Below are positions 17,196-25,261 of a stretch of 43,957 nucleotides of DNA, one piece after another. The translations under genes and the position numbers were made by a program. Where the stretch lies: contig NZ_JAERUC010000201.1 in NCBI RefSeq assembly GCF_016745505.1, forward strand, positions 1-43,957, in the 5' to 3' direction. Positions within the stretch are counted from its first letter, which is position 1; each line of letters starts with the position of its first letter. Under the pieces are notes generated by a model, which made no database searches, was not told where the DNA came from, and worked only from the letters and a program-made list of their open reading frames with translations. The DNA comes from Streptomyces silvae (lineage in GTDB: Bacteria; Actinomycetota; Actinomycetes; Streptomycetales; Streptomycetaceae).

Positions 17196-18694
17196 TCAGG
17201 CCGGTTCGCGAGGCCGTTGTGGCGGCAGCCGCCTGACCGCACCCACGACTCCTCGTACGACACCGAGATCCATCAAGCCCTGTGAGCTGAGTCGCAGTTC
17301 ATCCACCGTCGCCCGTACGTGGCCGGGGCCGGCGGGGCGTTTGAGGATCGCGGTGGCGAGCTCGGGTGCGATGACGGAGAAGTAGCTGGACGGAGTGGCC
17401 CAGGTGTTGCCGGGTGCCGCGAGTGCCGGGGCGCCGCCCGAACCTCCCTCGCCGATCAGCAGCGTGGTCACCGGGACGCGAGCCGTGGCGACGGCCGCGA
17501 AGAGCTCGGCGACGGCAGAGGCCGCGCCGGCCGCCTCCGCCGCCGCGCCGTTCGCGGCGCCCGGGGTGTCGACCAGAGTCAGGACCGGCAGGCCGAGCCG
17601 GTCGGCGAGCCGCATGAGGCGGACCGCGGTGCGGTAGCCGGACGGCCGGGTCGCGGTGCCGCGCTGCGCCGCGTACGCGATCGTGCGCCCGTCGCGCAGC
17701 CCGAAACCGCACAGCATGCCCGGGTCGCGTCCGACGCAGCGGTCGCCGGAGACGGTGGTGCGTTCGGTGAAGTACGCATCCACGTAGGCCTCCGCACGGG
17801 GCGTCCGGGAGCGCGGGCGGCCTCGACCGCGTCCCAGCCGGACTCCGGGAGCCTCGTGTCGCCCTGAGCGGGCGGGACGGGAGCGCGTAGTCCGGATCCG
17901 GCCGAGGTGAACAGCCGCAGCCGGAGCGACACATCCGCGCGCAGGTCCTCGGCCCGTACCACCGCGTCCACATGCCCGGACGCGAACTGCGCCTCGGCCG
18001 TGTACGCCGCCGGATCCGCGTCGGCCGGCCGCACCCGCGACCCGGCGAAACCCACTTGCGCGCCCGGCAGTGCCACGATCATGTCGGCGCCGGCGCCGAG
18101 GGTCGCCCAGCCGCCGCCCGTCGCCGGATCCCGCAGGACCGCCAGCTGGGGTAGGCCCGCGGCGGCTGTCAGCGCCGACTCGCGCACCACGCGCTGGAGT
18201 TGGGTGAGCGCGAGCGTGCCCTCCTGCATCCGGCTGCCACCCGTGGCGATCAGCGAGACCACGGGGAGGCGGTACTCGCGGGCATGTCCGTGCGCCGCCT
18301 CGATCAGAGCGCCGGTGCGGGTGCCGAGCGAGCCCCCGAGGAAGCCGAACTCGAACGAGATCACCACCGCCGCGGTCCCTCCGATCACCGACCGCCCGCA
18401 GACCACGGACTCCTGCTCGCCGGTGTGCTCGACGGCACGGGCGACCGAGGCGCCGTAACCCTGCCAGTCGAGGGGGCCATCGGCCGGTGACTTGGCCTGC
18501 GGAGTGGGGAGTTCGGTGAAGTCGGCGGTGAGGAGGGCGATGGCTTGTCGGGCGGTGAGGCGGGGGCCGGATGGTGCGGGGGAAGCGGGCGGCCGGTTGC
18601 TCGCGAGGCTGGGCTCGGGGCAGTTCCCATGGCTGGGCCCGGGGTCGGGCTCGGGGCAGCTCCCATGGCTGGGCCCGGAGTCGGGCTCAGGCAT
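17196..18694 (-). pseudogene. Acyl-CoA carboxyltransferase (fused AccD/AccA-type), one frameshift
   Basis: Residues 1-300 from ATG 18694 form an AccD-like half (SFEFGFLGGSLGTRTG, ATGGSRMQEGTLALTQLQ, GGGWATLGAGADMIVALPGA). The frame breaks at about 17800-17815 after SGWDAVEAAR. The AccA-like half continues in another frame as SRTPRAEAYVDAYFTERTT, then TLVDTPGAANG and LLIGEGGSGGAPALA to the stop at 17196. Adding one base restores about 499 residues. There is no zinc-finger Cys cluster, as in stand-alone fused carboxyltransferases. It overlaps the 3' end of matB by 8 bp and probably links malonyl-CoA to acetyl-CoA/biotin chemistry. A sequencing error is the main alternative to true inactivation. 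Confidence 0.85.
18611..18692. repeat. 36-bp tandem repeat, about 2.3 copies
   Basis: Bases 18611-18646 and 18647-18682 differ at only two or three positions, with a partial third unit. The repeat encodes the N-terminal 12-residue units (PEPDPGPSHGNC type) of the carboxyltransferase, just before its homologous region, so copy number would change only a disordered tail. Confidence 0.8.
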
Positions 18695-20141
18695 GGAGTG
18701 CCTTCTTCATGATCTTCCCCATGTCGTTGCGCGGCAGCTCGGCGAGGTGATGGACGACGCGCGGCCGCTTGTGCGGGGCGAGCTGCGCCGCGACGTGGTC
18801 AGCCAGTTCCTTCTCCGTAGGCGGCCGCTCGGGATCCTCGGGCACGATCCACGCCACGATGCGTTCGCCCAGGTCGGGGTCGGGTGCGCCCGTCACCGCG
18901 GCGTCGCGGACGTCCGGGTGGTCCATGAGGACGTTCTCGATCTCGCCCGCACCGATCTTGTATCCACCGCTCTTGATCAGGTCGGTGGCCTTGCGCCCCA
19001 CGATCCGTACATAACCGTCCGGTTCGCGCACCGCCACATCGCCCGTACGGAAGAAACCGTCCTCGGTGAAGGCCTCCGCGGTGGCGTCCGGGCGGTTGAG
19101 GTATTCGAGGAACAGGTTCGGTCCGCGCACCTGGATCTCGCCCACCTGGTCCGGGCCGTCGGGCAGTTCGCCGCCCGTCTCGTCGACGAGGCGCAGTTCG
19201 ACACCGCGCAGCGGCACGCCGACGGTGGCCGCACGGGGTTCGCCGTCCGCTCGGACACTGGTGTTCATCAGCGTCTCCGTCATTCCGTACCGCTCGATGA
19301 CCGCACGCCCCGTCGCCGTACGGATCCGCTCCTGGTCACGGGCCTGCAGCGCCGCCGACCCCGAGACGAGCAGCCGCGCACTCGCCAACGCCTGTGCCAG
19401 GGCCGGGTCTTCGGGGAGCTGCTCGGCGATCCGGTGATACATCGTCGGCACGCCGAACAACATCGTTGCCCCGGTGCTCAGCTCCTTGGTCACCCCCTCC
19501 GTACTGAAACGGCCCAGATGGCGCACGGTGCCACCGCGTCGCAGAGGGCCGAGAACGCCGAGGATCAATCCGTGGACGTGGAACAGGGGCAGCCCGTGCA
19601 CGAGCACGTCCTCGGAGGTCCACTGCCAGGCGTCCTCAAGGGCGTCCAGCGTGGCGACGAGCGCGCGGCGCGGGAGGACGACGCCCTTGGGCGGGCCCGT
19701 GGTGCCGGAGGTGTAGACGATCAGGGCCGGATGGTCGGGGGCGGGCTCCTGCCAGGTGCGCTGGTGGTCCGTGGCCGCCGTTGCCTCTACGTCGATTCGG
19801 GACAACCCGGCCAGTGCGTGCGGCAGTTCGTCACCCCGGGCTGCCATGACCAGTGGCGGCCGACTGTCGCTGACGATATGGGCGAGCTCCCGCTCGCCGA
19901 CCTTGGGGTTGAGCGGGATGGCGGGGACACCGGCGAGCAGCGCCGCGACCACGCCGACCGCAGTCTCCAGGGTCGGTGTCGCCCAGACGGCGACGCCGGG
20001 GACCTGGCCCAGCCGGGCGGCCAGAGAGCCGGCCGACGCGGCCAGTTCCCCGTACGAGAGTGTGCGCTCGCCGAAGGTCAGGGCCGGCCGGGTCGAACCT
20101 TCGGCCAGGGCGGGGAACAAGGGCGTGGTCCGGTGACTCAC
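18687..20141 (-). CDS. matB: Malonyl-CoA synthetase (MatB)
   Basis: A 484-aa ANL-superfamily acyl-CoA ligase that joins malonate (often also methylmalonate) to CoA with ATP hydrolysis. Core motifs: YTSGTTGPPKG (A3), RYGMTETLMNTS (A5), FFRTGD, IVGRKATDLIKSGGYKIG (A8), and the catalytic Lys of NDMGKIMKKAL (A10). It matches S. coelicolor MatB as I remember it nearly throughout, including FGVPTMYHRIAEQLPEDP and RADGEPRAATVGVPL. GTG 20141 is preferred because GGGAG lies 8 bases upstream; the ATG at 20156 has no such site. It lies between the carrier and carboxyltransferase genes in one apparent operon and would provide malonyl-CoA for fatty acid or polyketide synthesis. Confidence 0.93.
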   Translation of the reverse strand: MSHRTTPLFPALAEGSTRPALTFGERTLSYGELAASAGSLAARLGQVPGVAVWATPTLETAVGVVAALLAGVPAIPLNPKVGERELAHIVSDSRPPLVMAARGDELPHALAGLSRIDVEATAATDHQRTWQEPAPDHPALIVYTSGTTGPPKGVVLPRRALVATLDALEDAWQWTSEDVLVHGLPLFHVHGLILGVLGPLRRGGTVRHLGRFSTEGVTKELSTGATMLFGVPTMYHRIAEQLPEDPALAQALASARLLVSGSAALQARDQERIRTATGRAVIERYGMTETLMNTSVRADGEPRAATVGVPLRGVELRLVDETGGELPDGPDQVGEIQVRGPNLFLEYLNRPDATAEAFTEDGFFRTGDVAVREPDGYVRIVGRKATDLIKSGGYKIGAGEIENVLMDHPDVRDAAVTGAPDPDLGERIVAWIVPEDPERPPTEKELADHVAAQLAPHKRPRVVHHLAELPRNDMGKIMKKALHA

Positions 20142-20270
20142 GTGTCGTACTCCCATTCATGGAATTCAGGCGCACGGAGCGCCCGCCGTCCGTCGTCCGT
20201 CGTTCGGCGGGCGGATCCGTGGACCGCGGGCAGGCCTTCGTCGGGCTCGGGCAGGGCTTCGCAGGGCGCG

Positions 20271-21572
20271 TCACCCGAACCCTGGTACCACCAGGACCAG
20301 CCAGACGACCGCGGGCACGACGGCGACGATGACGCCGCCGTAGATCATCAGTTGCCGGAAGAACCGTTCGCGGTCGACATCCGGCGCCGCCGCGAGCACG
20401 AGCGCGCCGTTCGTCGAGAACGGGCTGACGTCCACGACCGTCGCCGACACGGCAAGCGCGGCGATCATTCCGACGGCGCCGATCTCGCCCTGTACGAGGA
20501 ACGGCACGGCCAGCGGGATGAGGGCGCCCATGATGCCGACCGAGGAGGCGAAGGCCGAGACGATGGCGCCGACGTAGCAGAGCAGTACGGCCGCGAGGAG
20601 CGGGACACCGATGTCGCCGACGCCCTCGCCGGCCCACTTGATGGTGCCCATCTCCTCGAGGACGCCTACGTAGGTGATGACACCGCAGATGAGGAGCACG
20701 GTGGGCCAGGCGATCTCGCTGACGGCCTTACGGCTGGTGTCGGGCCAGAAGGCGCTGAGCACGACGGCGAGGGTGACGGCGGTGAGACCCGCGTCGAGGT
20801 CGAAGCCCAGGACCGCCACGACCAGGGCGACAAGGGCGATGAGGGTGGCGATACGGGGCGGGGTGAGGCGGGTGTCCTCCTCGGACTCCAGGGATGTGCG
20901 CTTGCCCCCGTCGTCCCGGGTGCTGCCGTCGGTGCTGCCGTTGGAGCTGCTGACTTCGGCACGGTGGCGGGACAGCTTGAGGCCGCCGAACAGGACGAAG
21001 ACGACGGCCGCGATGATCAGGTTGGCGACCAAGGAGGCGAGGAACAGGAAGAGTTCGTTGCCCGGCAGGTTCTCGCGCTCGACGATCCCGTTGACGATCG
21101 AGCCGTAGATGCTGATGGGCGAGAAGCCGCCGCCCTGCGCGCCGTGGACGACCATCGCCCCCATGAGGAGTGGGCTGATGCCGTACCGCGCGGCGAAACT
21201 CAGGGCGATCGGCGCGACGATCGCGACCGCTGCCGGACTGACGGCGCCGATCGCGGTGAGGGCGCCGGTGATCACGAACATCACCCAGGGGATCAGCGCG
21301 ATCCGGCCGCCGACCAGGCGTATGGAGGCGTGCACCAGCCAGTCCGTGGTGCCGTTGGCGCGGGCGATGGCGAAGAGGTACGTGACGCCGACCAGGACGA
21401 CGAAGAGGTCGCCCGGGAATCCGGCGAAGATGCCGTCCGCGTCAAGGTCGGCAACGAGTTCACCTACGCCGAATGCTGCGGCGAAGGCCAGCGCCCCCAT
21501 ATTGATCGAGCGAGTGGTGGCGATCACGAAGACCACCACGAGGACAAGGATCGAGATCAGTTCTGCGGACAT
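20271..21572 (-). CDS. MatC-like dicarboxylate (malonate) carrier
   Basis: A 433-aa membrane protein with about 11-12 hydrophobic helices. The N-terminal part (MSAELISILVLVVVFVIATTRSINMG onwards, split over residues 1-150) looks like the MatC N-terminal domain. A charged cytoplasmic loop (SSSNGSTDGSTRDDGGKRTS, about 215-240) separates two halves. Each half has an ion-transporter-type signature: GAVSPAAVAIVAP in the first and FSTNGALVLAAAP in the second. It probably imports malonate or a related dicarboxylate for MatB, whose gene follows after about 130 bases. ATG 21572 follows GGGGAG at 6-base spacing. It is divergent from the GntR regulator across an operator-rich gap. Confidence 0.86.
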   Translation of the reverse strand: MSAELISILVLVVVFVIATTRSINMGALAFAAAFGVGELVADLDADGIFAGFPGDLFVVLVGVTYLFAIARANGTTDWLVHASIRLVGGRIALIPWVMFVITGALTAIGAVSPAAVAIVAPIALSFAARYGISPLLMGAMVVHGAQGGGFSPISIYGSIVNGIVERENLPGNELFLFLASLVANLIIAAVVFVLFGGLKLSRHRAEVSSSNGSTDGSTRDDGGKRTSLESEEDTRLTPPRIATLIALVALVVAVLGFDLDAGLTAVTLAVVLSAFWPDTSRKAVSEIAWPTVLLICGVITYVGVLEEMGTIKWAGEGVGDIGVPLLAAVLLCYVGAIVSAFASSVGIMGALIPLAVPFLVQGEIGAVGMIAALAVSATVVDVSPFSTNGALVLAAAPDVDRERFFRQLMIYGGVIVAVVPAVVWLVLVVPGFG

Positions 21573-21601
21573 GGGGGGCTCCCCGGGTGCAGGATTGGCC
21601 A

Positions 21602-21616
21602 AGTGGCTGAGCCACT
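21602..21616. promoter_or_regulatory. GntR-type operator, site 1
   Basis: AGTGGCTGAGCCACT, a perfect 7-1-7 palindrome 30 bp upstream of the carrier start. Its AAGTGGCTGAGCCA core reappears inverted at 21681-21695. Confidence 0.7.
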
Positions 21617-21633
21617 GGGTCACTTGGTGACCC
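21617..21633. promoter_or_regulatory. Second palindrome next to site 1
   Basis: GGGTCACTTGGTGACCC, a perfect 7-3-7 palindrome abutting site 1. GTCAC/GTGAC arms suit either a GntR-family dimer or another regulator. Confidence 0.6.
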
Positions 21634-21680
21634 ACAGAGTCGATGGCATGTCCACCCCCGTCAAGAGGGTGCGCACAGAT

Positions 21681-21695
21681 TGGCTCAGCCACTTG
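21681..21695. promoter_or_regulatory. GntR-type operator, site 3
   Basis: TGGCTCAGCCACTTG is the reverse complement of the CAAGTGGCTGAGCCA at site 1, placed near the gntR promoter. The pair suggests that the regulator controls both divergent promoters. Confidence 0.7.
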
Positions 21696-21741
21696 TCCAC
21701 CGGCGCTGCTACGCTGCGGGCATCCAGGGGAGGGGCTGGCC

Positions 21742-22455
21742 ATGTCCGACGCACTGCGGCCCATGGGGCGTACGCGCCTCTACGAGCAGGTCATCGACCG
21801 CCTGCGCACCTACGCCACCGAGTCCGGCCTCAAGTCCGGCGACCGCCTCCCGGCCGAGCGCGAACTGGCGCAGCGGCTCGGCGTCTCCCGCGCCTCGATC
21901 AAGCAGGGGATCATCGTCCTCGAAGTCCAGGGCCTGGTCGACGTGCGCCACGGGGGCGGCACCTACCTGGTCGGCGACAGCCTGAACTCGGCCGAGCCGG
22001 TCGAGCGGCTCGTGGAGCGCCGGCGCCGGCTCCCCGACGTACTCGAAGCGCGCGAAGCCCTGGAGACCAAGCTCGCCGAACTCGCCGCGGAGCGGCGCAC
22101 GGACGAGGACCTCGCCGCGCTGCGCGACGCCCTCGGGTTCATGGCGGAGGAGATCGAGCGGGGCGAACACGGCGTGGAGGGCGACCGCCGTTTCCACGCC
22201 GCCGTGACGGTGGCGGCCCACAGCACGCTCCTCGCGGAGTTCATGCGCTCGATCGCCGAGCAGATCACGGAGTCCCGCCACGAGTCGCTGCGCCAACGGG
22301 GCCGCCCCGCCAAGTCGTTCGCGCAGCACATGGCCATCTTCGAGATGATCGACGCGGGCAACGGCCGGGCGGCAGCTGCGGCGATGCGGCGCCACGTACG
22401 GACGGTCGCCAAGGTCCGGCTGCTCGACTGGGACCCGGAGCGCGACGGCAGCTGA
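21742..22455 (+). CDS. GntR/FadR-family transcriptional regulator of the malonate locus
   Basis: A 237-aa regulator. The winged helix-turn-helix is YEQVIDRLRTYATESGLKSG, then RLPAERELAQRLGVSRASIKQ and VRHGGGTYLV (residues about 12-75). An all-helical FCD domain follows (EAREALETKLAELAA, FHAAVTVAAHSTLLAEF, HMAIFEMIDAGNGRAAAAAMRRH), with the metal-coordinating Asp/His positions typical of FadR-like sensors. ATG 21742 follows AGGGGAGGGG. It is divergent from the MatC-like carrier with repeated palindromes between them, so it is probably the malonate-responsive (or malonyl-CoA-responsive) repressor of the carrier-matB-carboxyltransferase operon. Confidence 0.92.
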   Translation: MSDALRPMGRTRLYEQVIDRLRTYATESGLKSGDRLPAERELAQRLGVSRASIKQGIIVLEVQGLVDVRHGGGTYLVGDSLNSAEPVERLVERRRRLPDVLEAREALETKLAELAAERRTDEDLAALRDALGFMAEEIERGEHGVEGDRRFHAAVTVAAHSTLLAEFMRSIAEQITESRHESLRQRGRPAKSFAQHMAIFEMIDAGNGRAAAAAMRRHVRTVAKVRLLDWDPERDGS

Positions 22456-22499
22456 GGCAACCGGTGCCCGGCGATCGGCACGGCGGACGTGGTCATCGC

Positions 22500-23144
22500 C
22501 GACAGCCTTCCGCTCACCGTCGAGAACCACGCACTGCTGCGCCTGCTGTGGCGCGCGGGGAGAACGTGAACTGGGCCGGGCGGTTCCGTGCGGCCCTGGC
22601 GGACTTCACGTCGGTGCCCCGGCCGCTGGACGGCGTTCCGCCGTTCGTATGGCACGGCTCCGTACGCACCCCCGAGATCGCCGAACAGGCACCACGGTAC
22701 GGCGACGGATTCTTCGTCAACAACATGTTCGCGCCGATGGAGCATTACGCCCGTTCCGTCGCGCTGTACCGCCGGCGCTTCACCCACCATGGTGACGGTG
22801 CACCCGAGGACGGCGCCGTCGGCGCAGGATCCGGGATCTGGGTGCATGCGAACTCGCAGGAGGCCGTGCGGGAGTACCGCCCCTGATACGACGCACATCC
22901 CATCCGCTCCCGCTCCCGTTTCTCTCTGGAGGAAGAGGCCGCGGTCACCGGCCTGACGGTCGGCAGCCGGCGCAGGTGGTCGAGAAGGTAATGAAGTTCC
23001 CGGAGCACTTCGGCACGCTGCGCAGGGTGCTGTTCGGCTTCGGCTTCGGCGGCATGCCCGAATCCAGGGTCCACAACGTCCTCGACGTCGTGGGCAGCGA
23101 GGTGCTGTCGGTGTTGCGGACAGAACTCACCGGAGTCGCGTGAA
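22500..23144 (+). pseudogene. LLM-class flavin monooxygenase remnant, multiple lesions
   Basis: The central and C-terminal parts of a luciferase-like monooxygenase remain. ENVNWAGRFRAAL, then PPFVWHGSVRTPEIAEQ and YGDGFFVNNMFAP read in one frame to an internal TGA at 22884-22886. The same frame continues YDAHPIRSRSRFSLEEEAAVTGLTVGS, and a one-base loss near 22966-22969 moves the end (AQVVEKVMKFPEHFGTL, FGFGFGGMPE) into another frame, stopping at 23144. The upstream side is also shifted at about 22556-22562 (LLRLLWR then GENVNW), and the N-terminal third is missing. This is clear decay and not a single sequencing error. Confidence 0.82.
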
Positions 23145-23468
23145 GGCTCTGCGCTTCGGCCACTGGCTGAACCATGACGACGGACAGTCCCACCTGGTCA
23201 GACGTGATGCGCTCTCTGCGGCCGCGGAGGAGAGCGGGCCGGCTCACGGCGTCGCTCCCACTGACCGCTGCATGGTGGCTGGCACCTCAGGCTCCAGAAT
23301 AAACGCGCTCTGGATACCAGGTTGAAGGCATCGCAGACTGAAGTCCGAGCGGGCGCAGAACTCGCCCGATGGCCGGTGGACGGGCATCCGGATGCCGGGC
23401 AGGCCGGCGAGCACACGCGTCCGGACCATGGCCGGCGACCGGTACCGAGAAGGACAGAGGAAGACATC
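23145..23468. other. Spacer upstream of an SDR gene
   Basis: About 320 bases. A reading from GTG 23141 (overlapping the end of the LLM remnant) encodes KALRFGHWLNHDDGQSHL and could be the start of a lost downstream partner gene, but it is not recognised. The SDR promoter must lie here. Confidence 0.35.
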
Positions 23469-24206
23469 ATGTCGGGAATCGACGGCAAGGTTGTGGCGAT
23501 AACGGGAGCCAGCGGCGGCATCGGCGAGGCGACCGCGCTCCTCCTTGCCGAGAAGGGCGCGCGGCTCGTTCTGGGTGCGCGCCGCTCCGAGCGCCTGGCC
23601 GAGCTGGTGGCCCGGATCGAGAAGGCGGGTGGCACGGCCGTACAGACCCGTACGGACGTGACCCGGCGGGACGATCTGCATGCCCTGGTGGCTCTGGCCG
23701 GCGAGCGGTTCGGCCGGCTCGATGTGCTGGTCAACAACGCCGGGTCCGGGACGATCTCGCCACTGGACGATCTGCGGGTCGACGAGTGGGACCAGATGGT
23801 CGACGTGAACGTGAAGGGTGTGCTGCACGGAATCGGTGCCGCGCTGCCGGTCTTCCGGGCCCAGGGCACGGGCCACTTCATCACCATCGCCTCCACGGCC
23901 GCATTCCGCGTCGCGCCGGCCATGGCGGTGTACGCCGGTACGAAGTTCGCGGTCCGTGCCATCTGCGAGGGCCTGCGTCAGGAAGCCGGTGACTCCCTTC
24001 GGGTGACCACCGTCTCGCCCGGCGCGGTCGCGACCGACTTCGCCGAGGCATCCACCAATCCGCAGGTCCGAACGCAGATCACGGAGATGCGGGACCGGAT
24101 CGCGATCCCGCCCGCCGCGATCGCCCGAGCCATCGCGTTCGCCATCGAGCAGCCTGCGACCGTCGACGTGAACGAGATCGTCGTGCGGCCCACCGCCCAG
24201 AACTGA
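23469..24206 (+). CDS. Short-chain dehydrogenase/reductase
   Basis: A 245-aa classical SDR. It shows TGASGGIG (about 12-19), LVNNAG (about 88-93), catalytic Ser in ITIASTAAF, and Tyr/Lys in YAGTK (about 157-161). GARRSERLAE after the second strand suggests NADPH use. The C-terminus VDVNEIVVRPTAQN resembles that of the clavulanate dehydrogenase at 35542 (EILIRPTDQA). The two belong to the same broad SDR branch, but this one lacks that enzyme's specific signature. ATG 23469 has AGAGGAAG at 7-base spacing. The substrate is unknown. It ends opposite the alpha/beta hydrolase gene, with a hairpin between them. Confidence 0.92.
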   Translation: MSGIDGKVVAITGASGGIGEATALLLAEKGARLVLGARRSERLAELVARIEKAGGTAVQTRTDVTRRDDLHALVALAGERFGRLDVLVNNAGSGTISPLDDLRVDEWDQMVDVNVKGVLHGIGAALPVFRAQGTGHFITIASTAAFRVAPAMAVYAGTKFAVRAICEGLRQEAGDSLRVTTVSPGAVATDFAEASTNPQVRTQITEMRDRIAIPPAAIARAIAFAIEQPATVDVNEIVVRPTAQN

Positions 24207-24263
24207 CTCCGCGTGGGGGCACGTTGAGCGCCGCACCGAGGGTTCGTCGGGCAAAGCGGTCGA

Positions 24264-24289
24264 GGGCGGGGCGTTTCCAGCCCCCGCCC
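24264..24289. terminator. Hairpin between convergent genes
   Basis: GGGCGGGG (24264-24271) pairs with CCCCGCCC (24282-24289) in the gap between the SDR gene and the alpha/beta hydrolase gene; it could serve both. Confidence 0.6.
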
Positions 24290-24293
24290 GCGC

Positions 24294-25160
24294 TTATGCC
24301 AGCACCCGCCCGAGGAAGCCGCGCAGGTAACCCGCGACGACGTCCAGGTGGCTCTCCAGCAGGAAGTGACCGCCGTCGATGAGGTGCACCTCCGCGTCCT
24401 TGGCATCGCGGGCGAAGGCTCGCGCGCCGTCCGGGCCGAAGATCTCGTCGTTACGGCCCCACACGGCGAGCACCGGGACCTCGCTGGTGCGCAGGTATTC
24501 GTGCAACAGCGGGTAGAGCGGACGGTTGTTCGCGTAGTCGCGGAACAGCGCCAGCTGGACCTCGTCGTTGCCCTCGCGGGAGACGAGGGCGAAGTCGTGC
24601 TCCCATGTGTCCGGGTTGACCAGGCTCGGGTCGGGCACCCCGTGCACGTACTGCCAGCGGATGGCATCGACGCTCAGCGCGGCGCGGACGGCGGGTTCGG
24701 TATCGGGGCCGGGGTTCGCCCCGTAGGCCCAGACGTCGGTCCAGAACGATTCGACGAAACCGTCCTCGTAGCCGTTGCCGTTCTGGGTGACGAGGGCGGA
24801 GATCCGTTCGGGGTGCTTGAGCGCGAGGCGCCATCCGATGGGGGCGCCGTAATCCTGGACGTAGAGGGCGTAGCGCTCCAGGCCCAGTTGGTCGAGCAGG
24901 CCCGAGGTGAGTTCGGCGAGGGCGTCGAAGGTGTAGGTGAACTCCCCTACGAGGGGGGCGTCGGAGTGGCCGAAGCCGAGGTGATCCGGCGCGATGACGT
25001 GGTAGCGGTCGGCCAGCAGCGGGATGAGGTCGCGGAACATGAACGAGCTGGTCGGGTAGCCGTGCAGCAGGACGATCGCGGGGGCGTCGGCGGGGCCGGC
25101 TTCGCGGTAGAAGATCTCGTGGCCGTCGACGGTGGCGGTCCGGTGGTGAACCGAGCTCAT
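24294..25160 (-). CDS. Alpha/beta hydrolase, epoxide hydrolase/haloalkane dehalogenase-like
   Basis: A 288-aa alpha/beta-fold hydrolase. The oxyanion segment is LLHGYPTSS (about 32-40). The nucleophile elbow VQDYGAPIG has Asp instead of Ser, typical of epoxide hydrolases and haloalkane dehalogenases, and the catalytic His is in GGHFLLESH near the end. A variable helical cap lies between (about 125-215). The substrate is unknown. ATG 25160 is preferred because AAGGGG lies just upstream. It is divergent from a CGNR zinc-finger regulator with a symmetric operator array between them, suggesting substrate-inducible control. Confidence 0.9.
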   Translation of the reverse strand: MSSVHHRTATVDGHEIFYREAGPADAPAIVLLHGYPTSSFMFRDLIPLLADRYHVIAPDHLGFGHSDAPLVGEFTYTFDALAELTSGLLDQLGLERYALYVQDYGAPIGWRLALKHPERISALVTQNGNGYEDGFVESFWTDVWAYGANPGPDTEPAVRAALSVDAIRWQYVHGVPDPSLVNPDTWEHDFALVSREGNDEVQLALFRDYANNRPLYPLLHEYLRTSEVPVLAVWGRNDEIFGPDGARAFARDAKDAEVHLIDGGHFLLESHLDVVAGYLRGFLGRVLA

Positions 25161-25162
25161 AT

Positions 25163-25244
25163 CTAACCCCTTCACGCGTTTGATCTGGTTAGCTCCACGC
25201 AAGCACGGGATGAGCTAACCTGTCAAACGATGTAATGCGGTTAG
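25163..25244. promoter_or_regulatory. Symmetric four-half-site operator array (GGTTAG)
   Basis: CTAACC occurs at 25163-25168 and 25215-25220, and GGTTAG at 25187-25192 and 25239-25244. Both pairs are symmetric about the same point, 25203.5, with 24-bp steps. The inner pair is extended into a longer imperfect palindrome (25178-25195 with 25212-25228, GTTTGA...TCAAAC). It fills the gap between the hydrolase and CGNR genes. Confidence 0.7.
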
Positions 25245-25261
25245 AAAGGGAGTGGTGTCCG

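Noticed and set aside
18492..22886. A 1464-codon open plus-strand frame through the malonate locus
   Set aside because: It runs antisense to matB and the carrier and in the wrong frame of gntR, has no family similarity, and is an artefact of high GC content.
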